A stretch of 50,414 nucleotides of DNA from positions 1 through 50,414 of the forward strand of contig JAOMOG010000009.1 in NCBI GenBank assembly GCA_028353405.1. The letters are read 5' to 3'. The notes below the pieces were generated by a model. The model was not told where the DNA came from. It saw only the letters and a program-made list of their open reading frames with translations, and did not search any database. Both the position numbers and the translations under genes were made by a program. This DNA comes from Candidatus Poseidoniaceae archaeon. GTDB taxonomy: Archaea; Thermoplasmatota; Poseidoniia; Poseidoniales; Poseidoniaceae. Of the stretch, positions 6,509 to 18,500 are shown piece after piece. Within the stretch, counting starts at the first letter, position 1; each line of letters begins with the position of its first letter.

Positions 6509-9442
6509 ATGAACAAGATGCTGGCAGGCAAGAGAAGCGTAAATAGCGTGCTTATTCCATTGATTCTTGTTGCTGTAATGCTCGGTGCTTTTACCCCTCT
6601 TACAATGTTCTCCGATGTAGATGTTGATGATACAGTAATGGTGTTAGAGCCTAAAACTGAAGTTTCTAATGTTGTTGGCTCGGTTGAATCTTATGATCTC
6701 TTTTTAGACGAGGCTGTATCAGAAATTGGTGGAGATGGTTCAATCAACACTTCTCAACCTGATGGGGCACATCAAGAAGAGAGTGCGTTGAGTGGCATTG
6801 AATTCCGTAGCAGCGAAATGATTAGTGATTTACAGGTTTTTGGACAAGGAAATGATAATCTTATTGAATTATCAATATATTTGCAATTCGAAGGTAGTTC
6901 AGGTTCAACAGCAGATATAACATTCTCATTGGAGGGAGGAGCTTACGAATTTACTGAAACTCTTGAAGATTTTGAATCATGTCAAAGTACGTTTCTCCAA
7001 CCCTGTGCATGGACAAGCAACGAAGTGTTCTTTACGATTCCAGCTTCTGGTTTCACAGTTCCTAATGGCAAGCAGTTGAAACTACGTATCGATGCTCAAG
7101 CAACTTGTGAAGGTAGTGGCGGATTTGGACAAGGCGGAGAGTGTGACGTACTGATTGCTTTTGGTGATATTGAAAATTCGCAAGGATATTCAAAACTTGA
7201 AATTGATGCTAATGCTCTTTCTGGTTCTGCAGTTAAAGTTCACAGTTGCCATGAGGATTATGGGTGTGGATGGAGCGAGGAAGAAAAATTAGAATGGTCT
7301 CCAAATCATCGGCCAGAGTACAGGGAAATGCATTTTTCAGTTGATGTAAGAGATGCATTTGGAAGGGATGACATTCAGAGTGTAGGCTTGGTAATGAGCA
7401 CTCCAAATGAGGCCACTTCTATATTCGATAAGACTTTTACAGAAAATGATTTGAGACTTGATAATAATGGACTCGTGGGTAATTTCACATGGACTTATGA
7501 TGCAGGAATGGCCGCAGGAGATTATCCACTATATCTCGAGATAAGTGACGTACAAGGCCACAGCGTAATCTTTAATCACGAAGGAATTACACTGTTGGAG
7601 CATGATGTGACTCTCGGTTTATCAGTTGATCAAGCAGATGCAGTTCTTATCGCTCCAGGTCAAACTTCATATGTTGAATTTTTACTTGAGCATACCGGTT
7701 CAACAGCCTCTACTATTGAAGTCCAAATGGAATTGGCATTTCCAGGATTGCCTTCTACTTGGTCCGAACCAGTCTGGGACCAACCTGGCGGTTATACATT
7801 GAATAGTGGCGGAGCATCAATAATTCCAATTCTCGAAATAGATGTCCCAGAAGAAGATTTAGAAAATGCCCCTGAAAAGTTGAATATAGAGGCAAGAGCA
7901 TACGCACAAAATGATCAAGGGCAGACAGTTGAAGTTGCAATTAAAACTCTGGTCATGAACATCACTGAAGTAGGTGTGTTCTCAGCGCCGAGAATCTCAA
8001 TTTTTGAAGATGTAGAGCATCAAAGGCAAATTGCAGATTCAACAAGGCCAGAAGCATATAATGAATCTATATCGCACTATGTCGATGAGAGTGAAACAGG
8101 AATGTTCTTCATCGATGTATTCAATTCTGGATTCGATGTTGATAGTTTCCGCATCAGAATTGTTGATTTTCCAGAAGCTTGGCAATTTAGGTTATTTGAT
8201 AATTCATCCGGTGATGAATTGACCGATGAGGGTATCTCTTCAATGATTCCTGATATTGGTTCTCATAAAACAATGATAATAAGGATGGAAGTATATCCTC
8301 CAAGCGATAGAGAGTCTCAGGATATTGGATTGGTTAAAATGAAGATTAGCAGTTCGGGTGAGGTCGATTTGGAAACTGAAATAGGGTTTACAGTGCATCG
8401 TACCTTTGGAGTCCTAGTCGAAGTTATTGCAGATAGTGATGGCGGTACTTTGGCTCACGTAGGGCCAGTAGCGCCAGGTGGAAGCATGTGGTTTAATTTA
8501 CGTATTACTGACTCAAGTGAGAACTCAGGCTCTGAAACAACATGGAGAATCATTAAGCCAGATGCTCTGTCTAGAAACACAGATACTAATCCTAATTATG
8601 CTAATTGGGATTATTCCGTTTCCAATGATACAATCAACGATATAGTGGTAGTAAAAACCTGGACTAATAGATATGTAGATTTGAAATTAGACATCAGTTT
8701 ACTATCTGAAGTAGAAGCTGGAAACCATACTATTTACACCCGCGTTGTTGAAGAAGGAGTAGATGCTAGTTCAGCAAGATACTTCGATTTACCAGTTGTG
8801 ATTGAAGTGCAAAAAGATGTTCGTGCAGGTCGTTTAGAAGTGACACAAAAAGGTAAGGAAACACGCTTTTCACCAGATGAAACAAAGAATATTGAATTTA
8901 AAATAGACAACCAAAACAATGTTCCTCTAGAAGTGGTTATCACTCTTGATGAGCCAACTAATTGGGAGGGAGTAATAAGAGCCTCATCCGACCAACCCGG
9001 AGGCCCATTCATCATCCTACAACTACCTGCATATTCAGCTCGTGATTTCTCAGTGGAAATCACATCTCCTTCTCAACTGAAGAATAGTGGCAAAGTATCA
9101 TTTACACTGACAATGACTCCTATGGATGAGAATTCACCATATGATGGAAATTATACTCAAATTAAAGAAATTGTATTTCTGACTGAATGTAGTGGCATTT
9201 CTTGTATGTTCAATGAAATAATTGATCCAGAGCCTTCAACACTAGCCATCATTATGGTAGTAATTATTCTAGGACTGTACAGTTTCTATAACAAAGCAAA
9301 GTTATCTGGGGAACAAAAAGAATATGAATTTGAAGAAGACTTTGAAGTTGAAACTACAGAGGATGACTTGGAAGAAGAAATGCAAATTGAAGTTGAAGAA
9401 GATGATGATTTAGAATTGCTCGACGAGCTAGAAGAACTCTAA
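6509..9442 (+). CDS. Large secreted, membrane-anchored surface protein, function unknown
   Basis: The protein has 977 residues. A hydrophobic N-terminal segment (about residues 12-32) looks like a signal peptide or anchor. The long middle is beta-rich, acidic and low in cysteine, resembling stacked immunoglobulin-like or NEW3/CARDB-type domains; for example, repeated segments pair an NxIEF-type strand with LxLxI strands. One transmembrane helix (about 911-928) is followed by a roughly 45-residue cytoplasmic tail that is almost entirely Glu and Asp. This topology (outside domain, single helix, acidic inner tail) is shared with other large surface proteins of marine archaea. I recognise no enzyme motif. 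A role in the cell envelope or in holding particles is an inference. It precedes the giant 9.5-18.5 kb gene on the same strand. Confidence 0.8.
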   Translation: MNKMLAGKRSVNSVLIPLILVAVMLGAFTPLTMFSDVDVDDTVMVLEPKTEVSNVVGSVESYDLFLDEAVSEIGGDGSINTSQPDGAHQEESALSGIEFRSSEMISDLQVFGQGNDNLIELSIYLQFEGSSGSTADITFSLEGGAYEFTETLEDFESCQSTFLQPCAWTSNEVFFTIPASGFTVPNGKQLKLRIDAQATCEGSGGFGQGGECDVLIAFGDIENSQGYSKLEIDANALSGSAVKVHSCHEDYGCGWSEEEKLEWSPNHRPEYREMHFSVDVRDAFGRDDIQSVGLVMSTPNEATSIFDKTFTENDLRLDNNGLVGNFTWTYDAGMAAGDYPLYLEISDVQGHSVIFNHEGITLLEHDVTLGLSVDQADAVLIAPGQTSYVEFLLEHTGSTASTIEVQMELAFPGLPSTWSEPVWDQPGGYTLNSGGASIIPILEIDVPEEDLENAPEKLNIEARAYAQNDQGQTVEVAIKTLVMNITEVGVFSAPRISIFEDVEHQRQIADSTRPEAYNESISHYVDESETGMFFIDVFNSGFDVDSFRIRIVDFPEAWQFRLFDNSSGDELTDEGISSMIPDIGSHKTMIIRMEVYPPSDRESQDIGLVKMKISSSGEVDLETEIGFTVHRTFGVLVEVIADSDGGTLAHVGPVAPGGSMWFNLRITDSSENSGSETTWRIIKPDALSRNTDTNPNYANWDYSVSNDTINDIVVVKTWTNRYVDLKLDISLLSEVEAGNHTIYTRVVEEGVDASSARYFDLPVVIEVQKDVRAGRLEVTQKGKETRFSPDETKNIEFKIDNQNNVPLEVVITLDEPTNWEGVIRASSDQPGGPFIILQLPAYSARDFSVEITSPSQLKNSGKVSFTLTMTPMDENSPYDGNYTQIKEIVFLTECSGISCMFNEIIDPEPSTLAIIMVVIILGLYSFYNKAKLSGEQKEYEFEEDFEVETTEDDLEEEMQIEVEEDDDLELLDELEEL

Positions 9443-9544
9443 ATTAACATTTGCCAATGAAATCTTGACAACTTTTTGCCAATTGCATTAATCAAGCCTC
9501 AGTCTATCGTTTTACAGTGTTGCGATGCTATCTCTAAATGAGCA

Positions 9545-12500
9545 TTGTATGAACAGCGTACCATTCCCCTTATGAGGCAAAAGAACAACCCGAGGTTAGT
9601 GAAAACTATGCGCAAGTATTCCCCCCCCGCTTTGGCGCGCCCAGGATTGCAGATTTTGGAGCATCGCGATGCTGCCAAATCCCTCTCATTAGTGATGCTA
9701 ATGTTACTGTCTACATTCGCAACAATTGATTTTTATTCTTACAGTGCTTTAGCAGCGTCGGACCAAGATGGTGATGGTTTGACATATGGTCTTGAATATT
9801 TGATGAATACTCAACCTAATGACCCTGATTCAGATAATGATGGCCTTCCAGATGGTTGGGAGTGGCAATATGGATTGAATCCATTATCAAGCCAAGGAAT
9901 AGATGGAGCCACAGGTGACCCCGATGGCGATAGTATGACTAATTTGATGGAATACAACTACCTAATTCCTAGCGGTTGGGATTCAACAACCACTGCAAAT
10001 CTTCTTGATAAAGGAGTTTGGTGGAATGGTACTGTTCCAGTAAACGACTGGGATGAGGAAAACGCAATGCAATACACAAGAGTTGCTTGTGGAGGCAGCG
10101 GAACTGATGGAACGGGAACTATAATTTTGTGTGATGAAGATCCTGTTGGAAATATTTGTGCGAATGGATTTGATGATGATAAAGATGGATTCGTTGATTC
10201 AGCCGACCCAGATAATGATGGTGACTTAGATTGTTCAAGCAATGATGACGATGGTGACGGAATCGCTGATGAAGACGTTGCTGGATGGGATACTGATGGC
10301 GATGGAATGCCGGATGGTTGGGAAGCAGCAAACGGTTTGAATGCCACACAAGCATCTAACGCGGATGGGGCCAATGGAGACCCTGATGGCGATGGATTAA
10401 CCAATTTAATGGAATACGTCAATCCTTCTTGGACTACTATGTGCGGCGCATCACCTTGTTTCCGTAATGGTCCAAATGGTATAGTGACTGAAACAGTTTC
10501 ACCTTGTAATCCTGCTCAAGGAATTGGACCTGGTGCCTGTGCAACTATTACTGCAGAGGTCGATGGAATAATGTCTACCAACCCACAAAAGGCAGATACT
10601 GATGGAGATGGGCTAAACGATTCTTATGAAGCACTGACGCTATTGACAGACCCTACTTCTGCAGATACTGATAGCGATGGAATCAATGATGGAGTAGAAA
10701 TCAATGGTGCTTATGGAAATCCTCCTCAAGCGAGTGACCCTCGCGATAACAATACTGACGATGATGCATTTGATGATGGCGAAGAAGATTTGAACTCGAA
10801 TGGTATAGTAGATCCTGGAGAAACCGACCCAACTCGTCGCGAAGACTCCGGAGATGCAGATAACGATGGAATTCAAAATTGGGAAGAAAATCTTTCTTGT
10901 ACTACATGGGATGTTGCAGATACTGATTTTGGTGGAATAAATGATGGCGAGGAAAGAAATGTTTCTCATGGAACAGACCCTTGTGATTCACTTATAGACT
11001 ATTCAACAGCACTTATTTCATGGAATAGTGGAACAAGTCAACTAACTGTTAGTGATGGCTCAGGATTCAGTCCTTCAGGGGGTGTCGGATGGTATAATGC
11101 CTCGGGAACGACTAGTTCGTTCGCCTACGCAACTGTTGTCAACGATGTGATTCAAGGAGTATCGATAGGGCCAGGTTCAGGTGTGACAACCGTAGAGAAT
11201 CGTAACGGTTCTTTCTGTCATTATAGCGCAACACAAGCCGGAACAATACTAACAACTCACAATTATTGTGATGATGACTATACTGATTCGGATGGAGATG
11301 GACTAGCTGATTGGCAAGAGTTACTTGCAACATTTGGCTGGTTTTCAAATCCTTCATTATCCGATACCGATGGTGACGGAGTAAATGATTATGATGAGGT
11401 TCGTATAGATGGAACAGATCCAACAGAACCTTGTTCCAATCTACTAGATGATGATCTCGACGGTCTAAACAATTATTTTGAAGTGACCACTGGTTGTGAT
11501 TTATCTTGGATCGGAATTTCAAATGGTTCGCAAGATGTTTGGATTACAGATATTTCTACTGCTGACACCGATGGTGGTGGTGTTGATGATAATTCGGAAT
11601 ACTTTGATAGCACAAATCCAGAGAATGATCCGAGTGATGATTTACTACCTGATGATTTTGATGGTGATGGAATTCCTGATGCAATAGAAAACCAAACTGG
11701 AACAGATTGGACCAACCCAGATACAGATGGTGGTGGAATGTTGGATGGAGATGAATGTCCAATACAGTTTTGGTTTGTAAATTGTGTAGGGGCACCATTC
11801 AATCCATGGGATCCAACGGATGATACAATTTCAAATGAAGTAGTATTTTGGGCGAATAACACAACTGGTACTGTTGATGTCTTCATGATTCACCGATGGA
11901 GGCAAACCACTAACGATTTCTATACGGGTACGACTTATGCGCATCTCGGGACGGTTCATCCGAGTACGGTTGCCAATATACCTACTACTAACAAGACCAA
12001 TCTCGGTGATTTAACCTTTGCAAATGATACGATTCAATGGTCTCTTCAAATGAATAATCCAATAATGAATGGGGCAGTACCGATGCCAGATTCTTGGACT
12101 GAACTTTCATTCTGGGCTGATTCAGTTGCTTCCTTAGATGTGTCCAACGACACCTATATGGTTACAGTTAATCCAGGACCAATCAGCGAATTATGGGTCA
12201 ATAATTCAGAGTATTACTTCGATTGGGACAACAACTCAGCTTCATCTATTGCTAGTCCAGGGTTTGCCTATGAATTAGCACTAGACTCAAGTTTCAAAGA
12301 CCTAACTCATATGAACTCCGGTGTGTTCAATATTACAAATGCTGTAATCAATGACGCAGGAGCAACGGATGCTTATTCTAAAGCATCTGCAATTTCAGAT
12401 TTCTTAATCAATGGTAATGCAACCACCGAATTCAAAAGAAACTACAATGGTTCAGGCGCTCCAAGCGAAGAGGATATGACGAATATTCTAGTTGGATATG

Positions 12501-15500
12501 CATTAGAAGGAACCTGTGCTGAATTCTCTACAGCCTTTGTTACGATGGCTCGTTTGGCTGGGTTGCCAGCGAGATATGTAACCGGTTATGTCGGTGGTAC
12601 ATGGACTGGAGATGGATATGAGGTCTATTCAGAACACCGTTCAACATGGGGTGAAGTAAAACTTCAACAAAACTCAGCAAATGGAAATCTGGACATGGGA
12701 TGGGTTGCATTTGATGCCTGTCCAGCAGCGGAAGAGATTGAAATCGTTAATCAAACAGCGAGCCCATTGACTTGGGATAGAGATGGACAAACCAATCTCA
12801 GTGTTTCCGGGCAACTTAGATTTGCGGTAAATAGCACTCCACTTTCTGAGATCCAACTAATTGGTTATCTCGTTCCTCTCGATGAAGCAGATCAAGTTCC
12901 TGGTGCTGGCGGAGACCCAGCTCGGATATTTTCATCCTCTGTCAGTTCGGCAGATGGTAATTTTACCATGAATGGTGTCCCAACAGAAGCAATTCGTCCA
13001 GGTATACACCGACTTGTAGTAGAGCATTTCCAAAGTGGCTATGTCTCTCATGACGGCATAGTCTTGGATATGTATGTAAATATCACAGATGATTCTCTGA
13101 TCAATCACACTAGCCCTCAAGCGATAGATTCACCAGTTGCTGGTGCTGGAGCAACTACGATTATCCAAGGATTACTTTCATTCGAAAACCCACCAACTAC
13201 TTGGGATAATGGAATTGAAAATCAAACCGTTTGGTTAGAATTTAATTCATCAGTTGACGGAATAACAAATCTCAGCGGAGATGTAGGTCCTGGTGGTGTT
13301 TGGAGTATTGTCGTCGATTTGGACCCGTTAGAGTTCAAGACAAATATTTCTGCAACACTTGGTTACTCTGGTTGGACAGATGATTCTGTAACAACATTCA
13401 CTCCACCTCAATTCCATTTGCGTCCATCTACTCATGTAATCACTTTAGATATTCGCGATGCGCCTAATCTAACTGCAACTGTAGAAGGTCCGTTAGCGAA
13501 TAATAGTGTATTTGTACTGAATGATGATATTTTCATCAACGGTTCTTCAATGAGTATCGGAGCGACTCCAGTTGCTATGCTTGGAAATTTATCCCTCTCT
13601 ATACGTCAAAATGGTTCCGGCATGGAATGGCTTGAAGTGTTCAACCTGACTGTCAATGGTTCCTTCGCAATATCACACTTACTTGTTGCAGGAGATACTC
13701 CTGTTGCCGCAGGAGAGATAGAGATTCAATTGCGTTTCTTCCCTGATGTTCTATTAGCAACTGATGATGCAAACGTTTCTGTTAATGTTCCATATTGGTT
13801 ACAAGGAATTCTTGATTTCTCTATTGAAGCAATGCCACAGATGCGTGGTATGGCAACAAATGTACGCGTTCAAATAGAGGATCACAGGGGCGTAATCCAA
13901 GGATTTGAAACAATTGGAAATTATGATTTCTACTTTGATGGCAACTGGGTAAATACTACTACTGACCCAGATTCTACTGTAATTACACTAAGTTGGGATT
14001 TGAACGCTAGCAAGATTGCATACGATTATATTCTGGATATTTCCTTTAACGGCTCACAATATTTCCAACCTTCTATTGGATCTGGTGCATTGAGGACTCA
14101 GGCAGAAGTTGGATGGAATATTAGTGTTGGACAAGATTGGAATCACTTGGGAACTACTACCTATATTTACGGAGATGTATTCGACCCAGTCCACTTAACT
14201 CCAATTATTGGTAATGATTCAATTCTTACAATTCTGATGCAATTACCAGATGGTAATGTACTAGATATTTCACAGGGGCTGCTCAATAATTCCACAGGAA
14301 CTTTCAATATTTCAGTTACAATGCCAACTAACCAACCAAGTAATGCATACAATTTCAATTTAGTAATGGACTTTGATGTAGTTGCACAAGCAGGAGGGCC
14401 ATACTATCAATTGCTTGACCTAACTCCTCCATCGGACCCACCTCAGCCGCCAAATCTACCATCTGTCTTGGTAGGTATTGAATCGGAATTCGTTGTCCAA
14501 TCAGAACGGTCTAAGGTAATTGTAGAGATGAATAACTCGATTTTCCTTAATGCTTCAATTTCCGATGTTGCCGACATGTCTAATGTTAGTGATGCAACAG
14601 CTGAGTTTATCTTTGATTATGGTAATACCAATGTTAGCATTGGAAGTGTGATTTCTGATGGCTTTGGTAATGTCAGTTTGTCATGGGCTCCTGTAAGCAT
14701 AAGTCCAGGATACTATGATTTGCGCATAGTAGTCTATGATGACTTAACAGATGGACTAAGCCAAGGTAATTCAAGACGCTACGGTAATGAGACCATAGTC
14801 AATGTTACAGTTCAAGTAGACAGCGATTTCAGAATAGATAGCATTCCAAATACCGTTACAGCTGGAATTAATTTCAATGTCATAGGACAAGTACTCGATG
14901 CAGATAATGGTAGCAGACCATTGATCAGCGGTGTTGCTTTGACAGCATTTTGGTTAGAGAATCCTAATGAAACGTTGATAGAAGGGTACATTACTTCATC
15001 AAATGGGACATTCAATATTTCAATTCCTACTGATACATTGAATAATGGAACGGTTAGAGGGATGAAAACGTTGGTAATCAGCGTGGTTGAAGGTTCTTCT
15101 CCATTCTATCTTACAGCATCAACACAGCATGGAATCCTAGTTATGGGTGTCTCACGATTTGAGAATTTACAACCACTTAACCCAATTATCATCAACCGTG
15201 GTGATAGCGTTAACATTACTTCTAAGTTAGTTGAATCTTCTAATATGTGGCAACCTCTTGCTGGATATGATGTGGCAATAGAATTCCATGAGACATGGTT
15301 AGCACCGACTATTACCGATGGCGAAGGCTTTGCTAACTTTACTCACGCAATACCTACAAGCCATCCACTCGGTTTAATTTCGGTTAACATCGTATTCAAT
15401 GGTTCAAGTGATTTATTATCTACTAACGCTAATTTGTCTAGTATCACAATTAGAGCAGCTACAATATTGGTCATTGATGCAATCTCGGCTAATCCAGTAG

Positions 15501-18500
15501 CCGGGCAGTCATTCAACGTCTCTGGTAGAGTCGTTTCGGATAACGGAAGTGGCTTAGAACAAAGAGATGGCACAGATTTGATGGCCAATATATTATTCAC
15601 ATTAGATGGAAATCCAACAGAATTCACAGTTGCAGATGGATCTGTAATGACCGGTGGTTTCTGGAATGCAACAATCTCCTTGAGTGAAACATTCATTGCA
15701 GGAAACCATACCATTGAAGCATCGTATGTTCCTAATGTTAATTTCTACATAGGCTCTGTTGACAATACCACCTTCGATAGCCGTGGATATACAACATTGG
15801 TATTCATCAAGCCATCAACCGATGGCCTAGGTCAACCTTCTCTAAACGATAGAACAAACCGTGGCGATAATGTTTCGTTACAAATTCTATTGCGTGACAA
15901 TACCGGTGAAAGCGTTCCTCAACAAGCGATAACAGTAGAAATCTTTGGAACTAATATCAGTGCAGTATTCACTACTGCAGAGAATGGAACTGCCCTTGGA
16001 ATCTTGAATGTTCCAAGCAATCTATCGGTTGGTCCTGCAGATCTTATAGTTACATTTGGTGGAATCCCTGGTTCGACTGGATTATTGGGTAGCAATGCGA
16101 CAACACAATTTGCAGTATTAGCTGAAACCAATTTAACGATAACGGAAAGCCCTAGTTCGCTTACCGCTGGTGATGCATTCACAGTAAATGGTACGCTACT
16201 AGATGACCTTGGATTACCACTCTATGTCAATGGAGTTGAATCCTTAGCTATCGTCCATCTTTTGGTGGATGGCATACCGGTATCAAGTGTTGAAACCGAT
16301 GCAATGAGCGGAGCATTCTCCCTGAGTTGGGTCTTACCTGAAGATACAAGTGCAGGAGCACACCAAATCGAAGTACGCTTTACCGGTGGTAGAGATTGGG
16401 TTGACCCAATTGGAGTAGGTGACCCTGCTAATCCAGATTACTATCATCCAAGCAATGATGTTGTAGCATTCAATGTCAGTGTTCCAACTAAGATTCTACT
16501 GCTTACTCCAACAGGCGATGTTGACCGAGAAGACAGTATGACTATCCAAGGAAGATTACTAGATCTTGTTGATGCACCGCTCTCCAATCTGACAATAGAA
16601 ATTTGGCTTGATGGAAACTGGTTGACAAATGTTAGCACCGATGTAGATGGAATGTTCACAGCAGTGCACGCAGTTCCAGCAGATGCGAATTTAGGTCCAT
16701 TGTCACTTGAAACTAGATTCACAGGTACGACGTTCTTTTTGCCAAGTCAAGAAAGCGGAACTTGGAATGTATTCAGTAAGGTTCTGGTTACAGTTGAAAT
16801 GCCGAGTCCAGTTGCAGTTTCACAAAATGTTTCGATAACTGGTTCAGTGGTTGATAATCAATTGAATCCAATATCTGGACATCAAGTTGAACTGAATGTA
16901 GAGGGAGTTCTGGTAGCAATCGTAACCACAGATGCTCAAGGAGAATTCTCATATGATTGGACAATACCAGATATATTCTCATTCGGTAACCATACTATGG
17001 ATGCTATTTCTTCTGCTCAAGGCTTCTATCGCTCCAATACTGGCAATACGACCTTCTTCTTAGCACACCGCTCGGATGTTACTCTGATATTTGATGATGG
17101 AAGAGATGCTACCCGTGGAGATTCATGGGCACTATCTGGAAGGTTGTTTGACATTGATACGGTAAACAGAGATGGCCTTGAAGGAATGATGCTAAGCATT
17201 ATTCTCGATGATGTAGAAGTTGCAACCACAACTACTGATGATGCTGGTGTTTGGAGTGTAGTAATTCCAGCAACAATGGAATTAACAAGAGGTGAACACA
17301 CCTTCTCAGTAAGTTTCGCAGGAACTAATGCCCATCTTGAGGCATCGACTAATGCTATTGCAATTGTTTGGTCTGATATGGTAATTAATATCGACGAAAC
17401 ATCATCTAAGATCGTTACACGCTCCGATGGTACATTTGCACCAATTGTTCTAACCGGTTCAATTGCAGAAATTGGCGGTCAAGGAGAAGTCTTTGAAAAT
17501 CTTGTTCTTAACATAGGAAATGGAACAGACTGTGTCAATAATCGCGAGGGTGCAAGTTGTATTGGTGGCCTTCTAATCACTTGGTTAAACGGTAACTTCT
17601 CAGTTAGTGGACCTGCTCCATCATGGATGGAATCTGGTTCACAATGGATTTCAATAGATGCGCCAAGAAATGATTCATTATACCTGAATGCAGAAAGTAT
17701 CTCACAGATATTATTTGTTAAGGTCAATGCAGACTTCAGTATTGCAATTGATAAAGTTGTAGAAGATAAGGATGAAGATATTTCTGGTAATGTGATAATC
17801 ACTGCTCAAGATACTGGTGCAGGAATACCGGGAATTAGTGTAACGATTTACCTCTATGATGGAAACAATACTCAATTGGGTAGCCCGTTACAGAAGATTA
17901 CAGATGAAAATGGTCTTGTCAATATCGAATTCAATTCAGACCCACCATACGGTGATGCAAGTCGCTGGGGTGAAGTCTCTATGGACATCATCATCAACGA
18001 TCCACGTCTAAGTGATGAAAGCCTTGCAACATTCGCAGCAATCCGCCAAGATGGATTCGCACCTGATTATTCATATGCAGACGATGTGCAAGAAGTATCT
18101 AAGTGGGCATATGTGTTAATGCTGTTAGTAGCAGCCTTAGGAGCGGTAGGTGTTGTATTGTACAAGAGGAAAAAGGCTGCTGAACTAATGGCAGATGCTG
18201 CTGAAATCTTCGCATATACTGCTGAATTACTAGCAGCGGGCGATTCGATTAGAGAAGCAATTTTCAACTGCTACCAAGATTTGTGTTCCTTGCTACAACA
18301 GCGAGACTTCTTGCGACGTGACTTTGAAACAGTTCGTGAGTTCGAAGTTGCTATTCGTCAAGCTATGCCTGGTATCTCCAATGATGCACTCGTTGCTATG
18401 GACAACACCTTCGAGATGGCAAGATACAGCCGCGAAGAGATGGGTGGAGTGCACCAAGAGGCTGCAGTACAAGCATTGAATCGTATGAGCGCTGAGATAT

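Noticed and set aside
9443-9544. Promoter and terminator between the two large surface genes
   Set aside because: A CTTTTTG stretch and a GTTTTACAG stretch are present, but neither has convincing spacing or context; the two genes may be cotranscribed.
10119-11886. Several His/Ser-rich minus-strand frames under the DGDG region
   Set aside because: Reverse complements of GAT/GGT-rich Ca-loop codons give His, Ser and Pro runs; none has a start signal.
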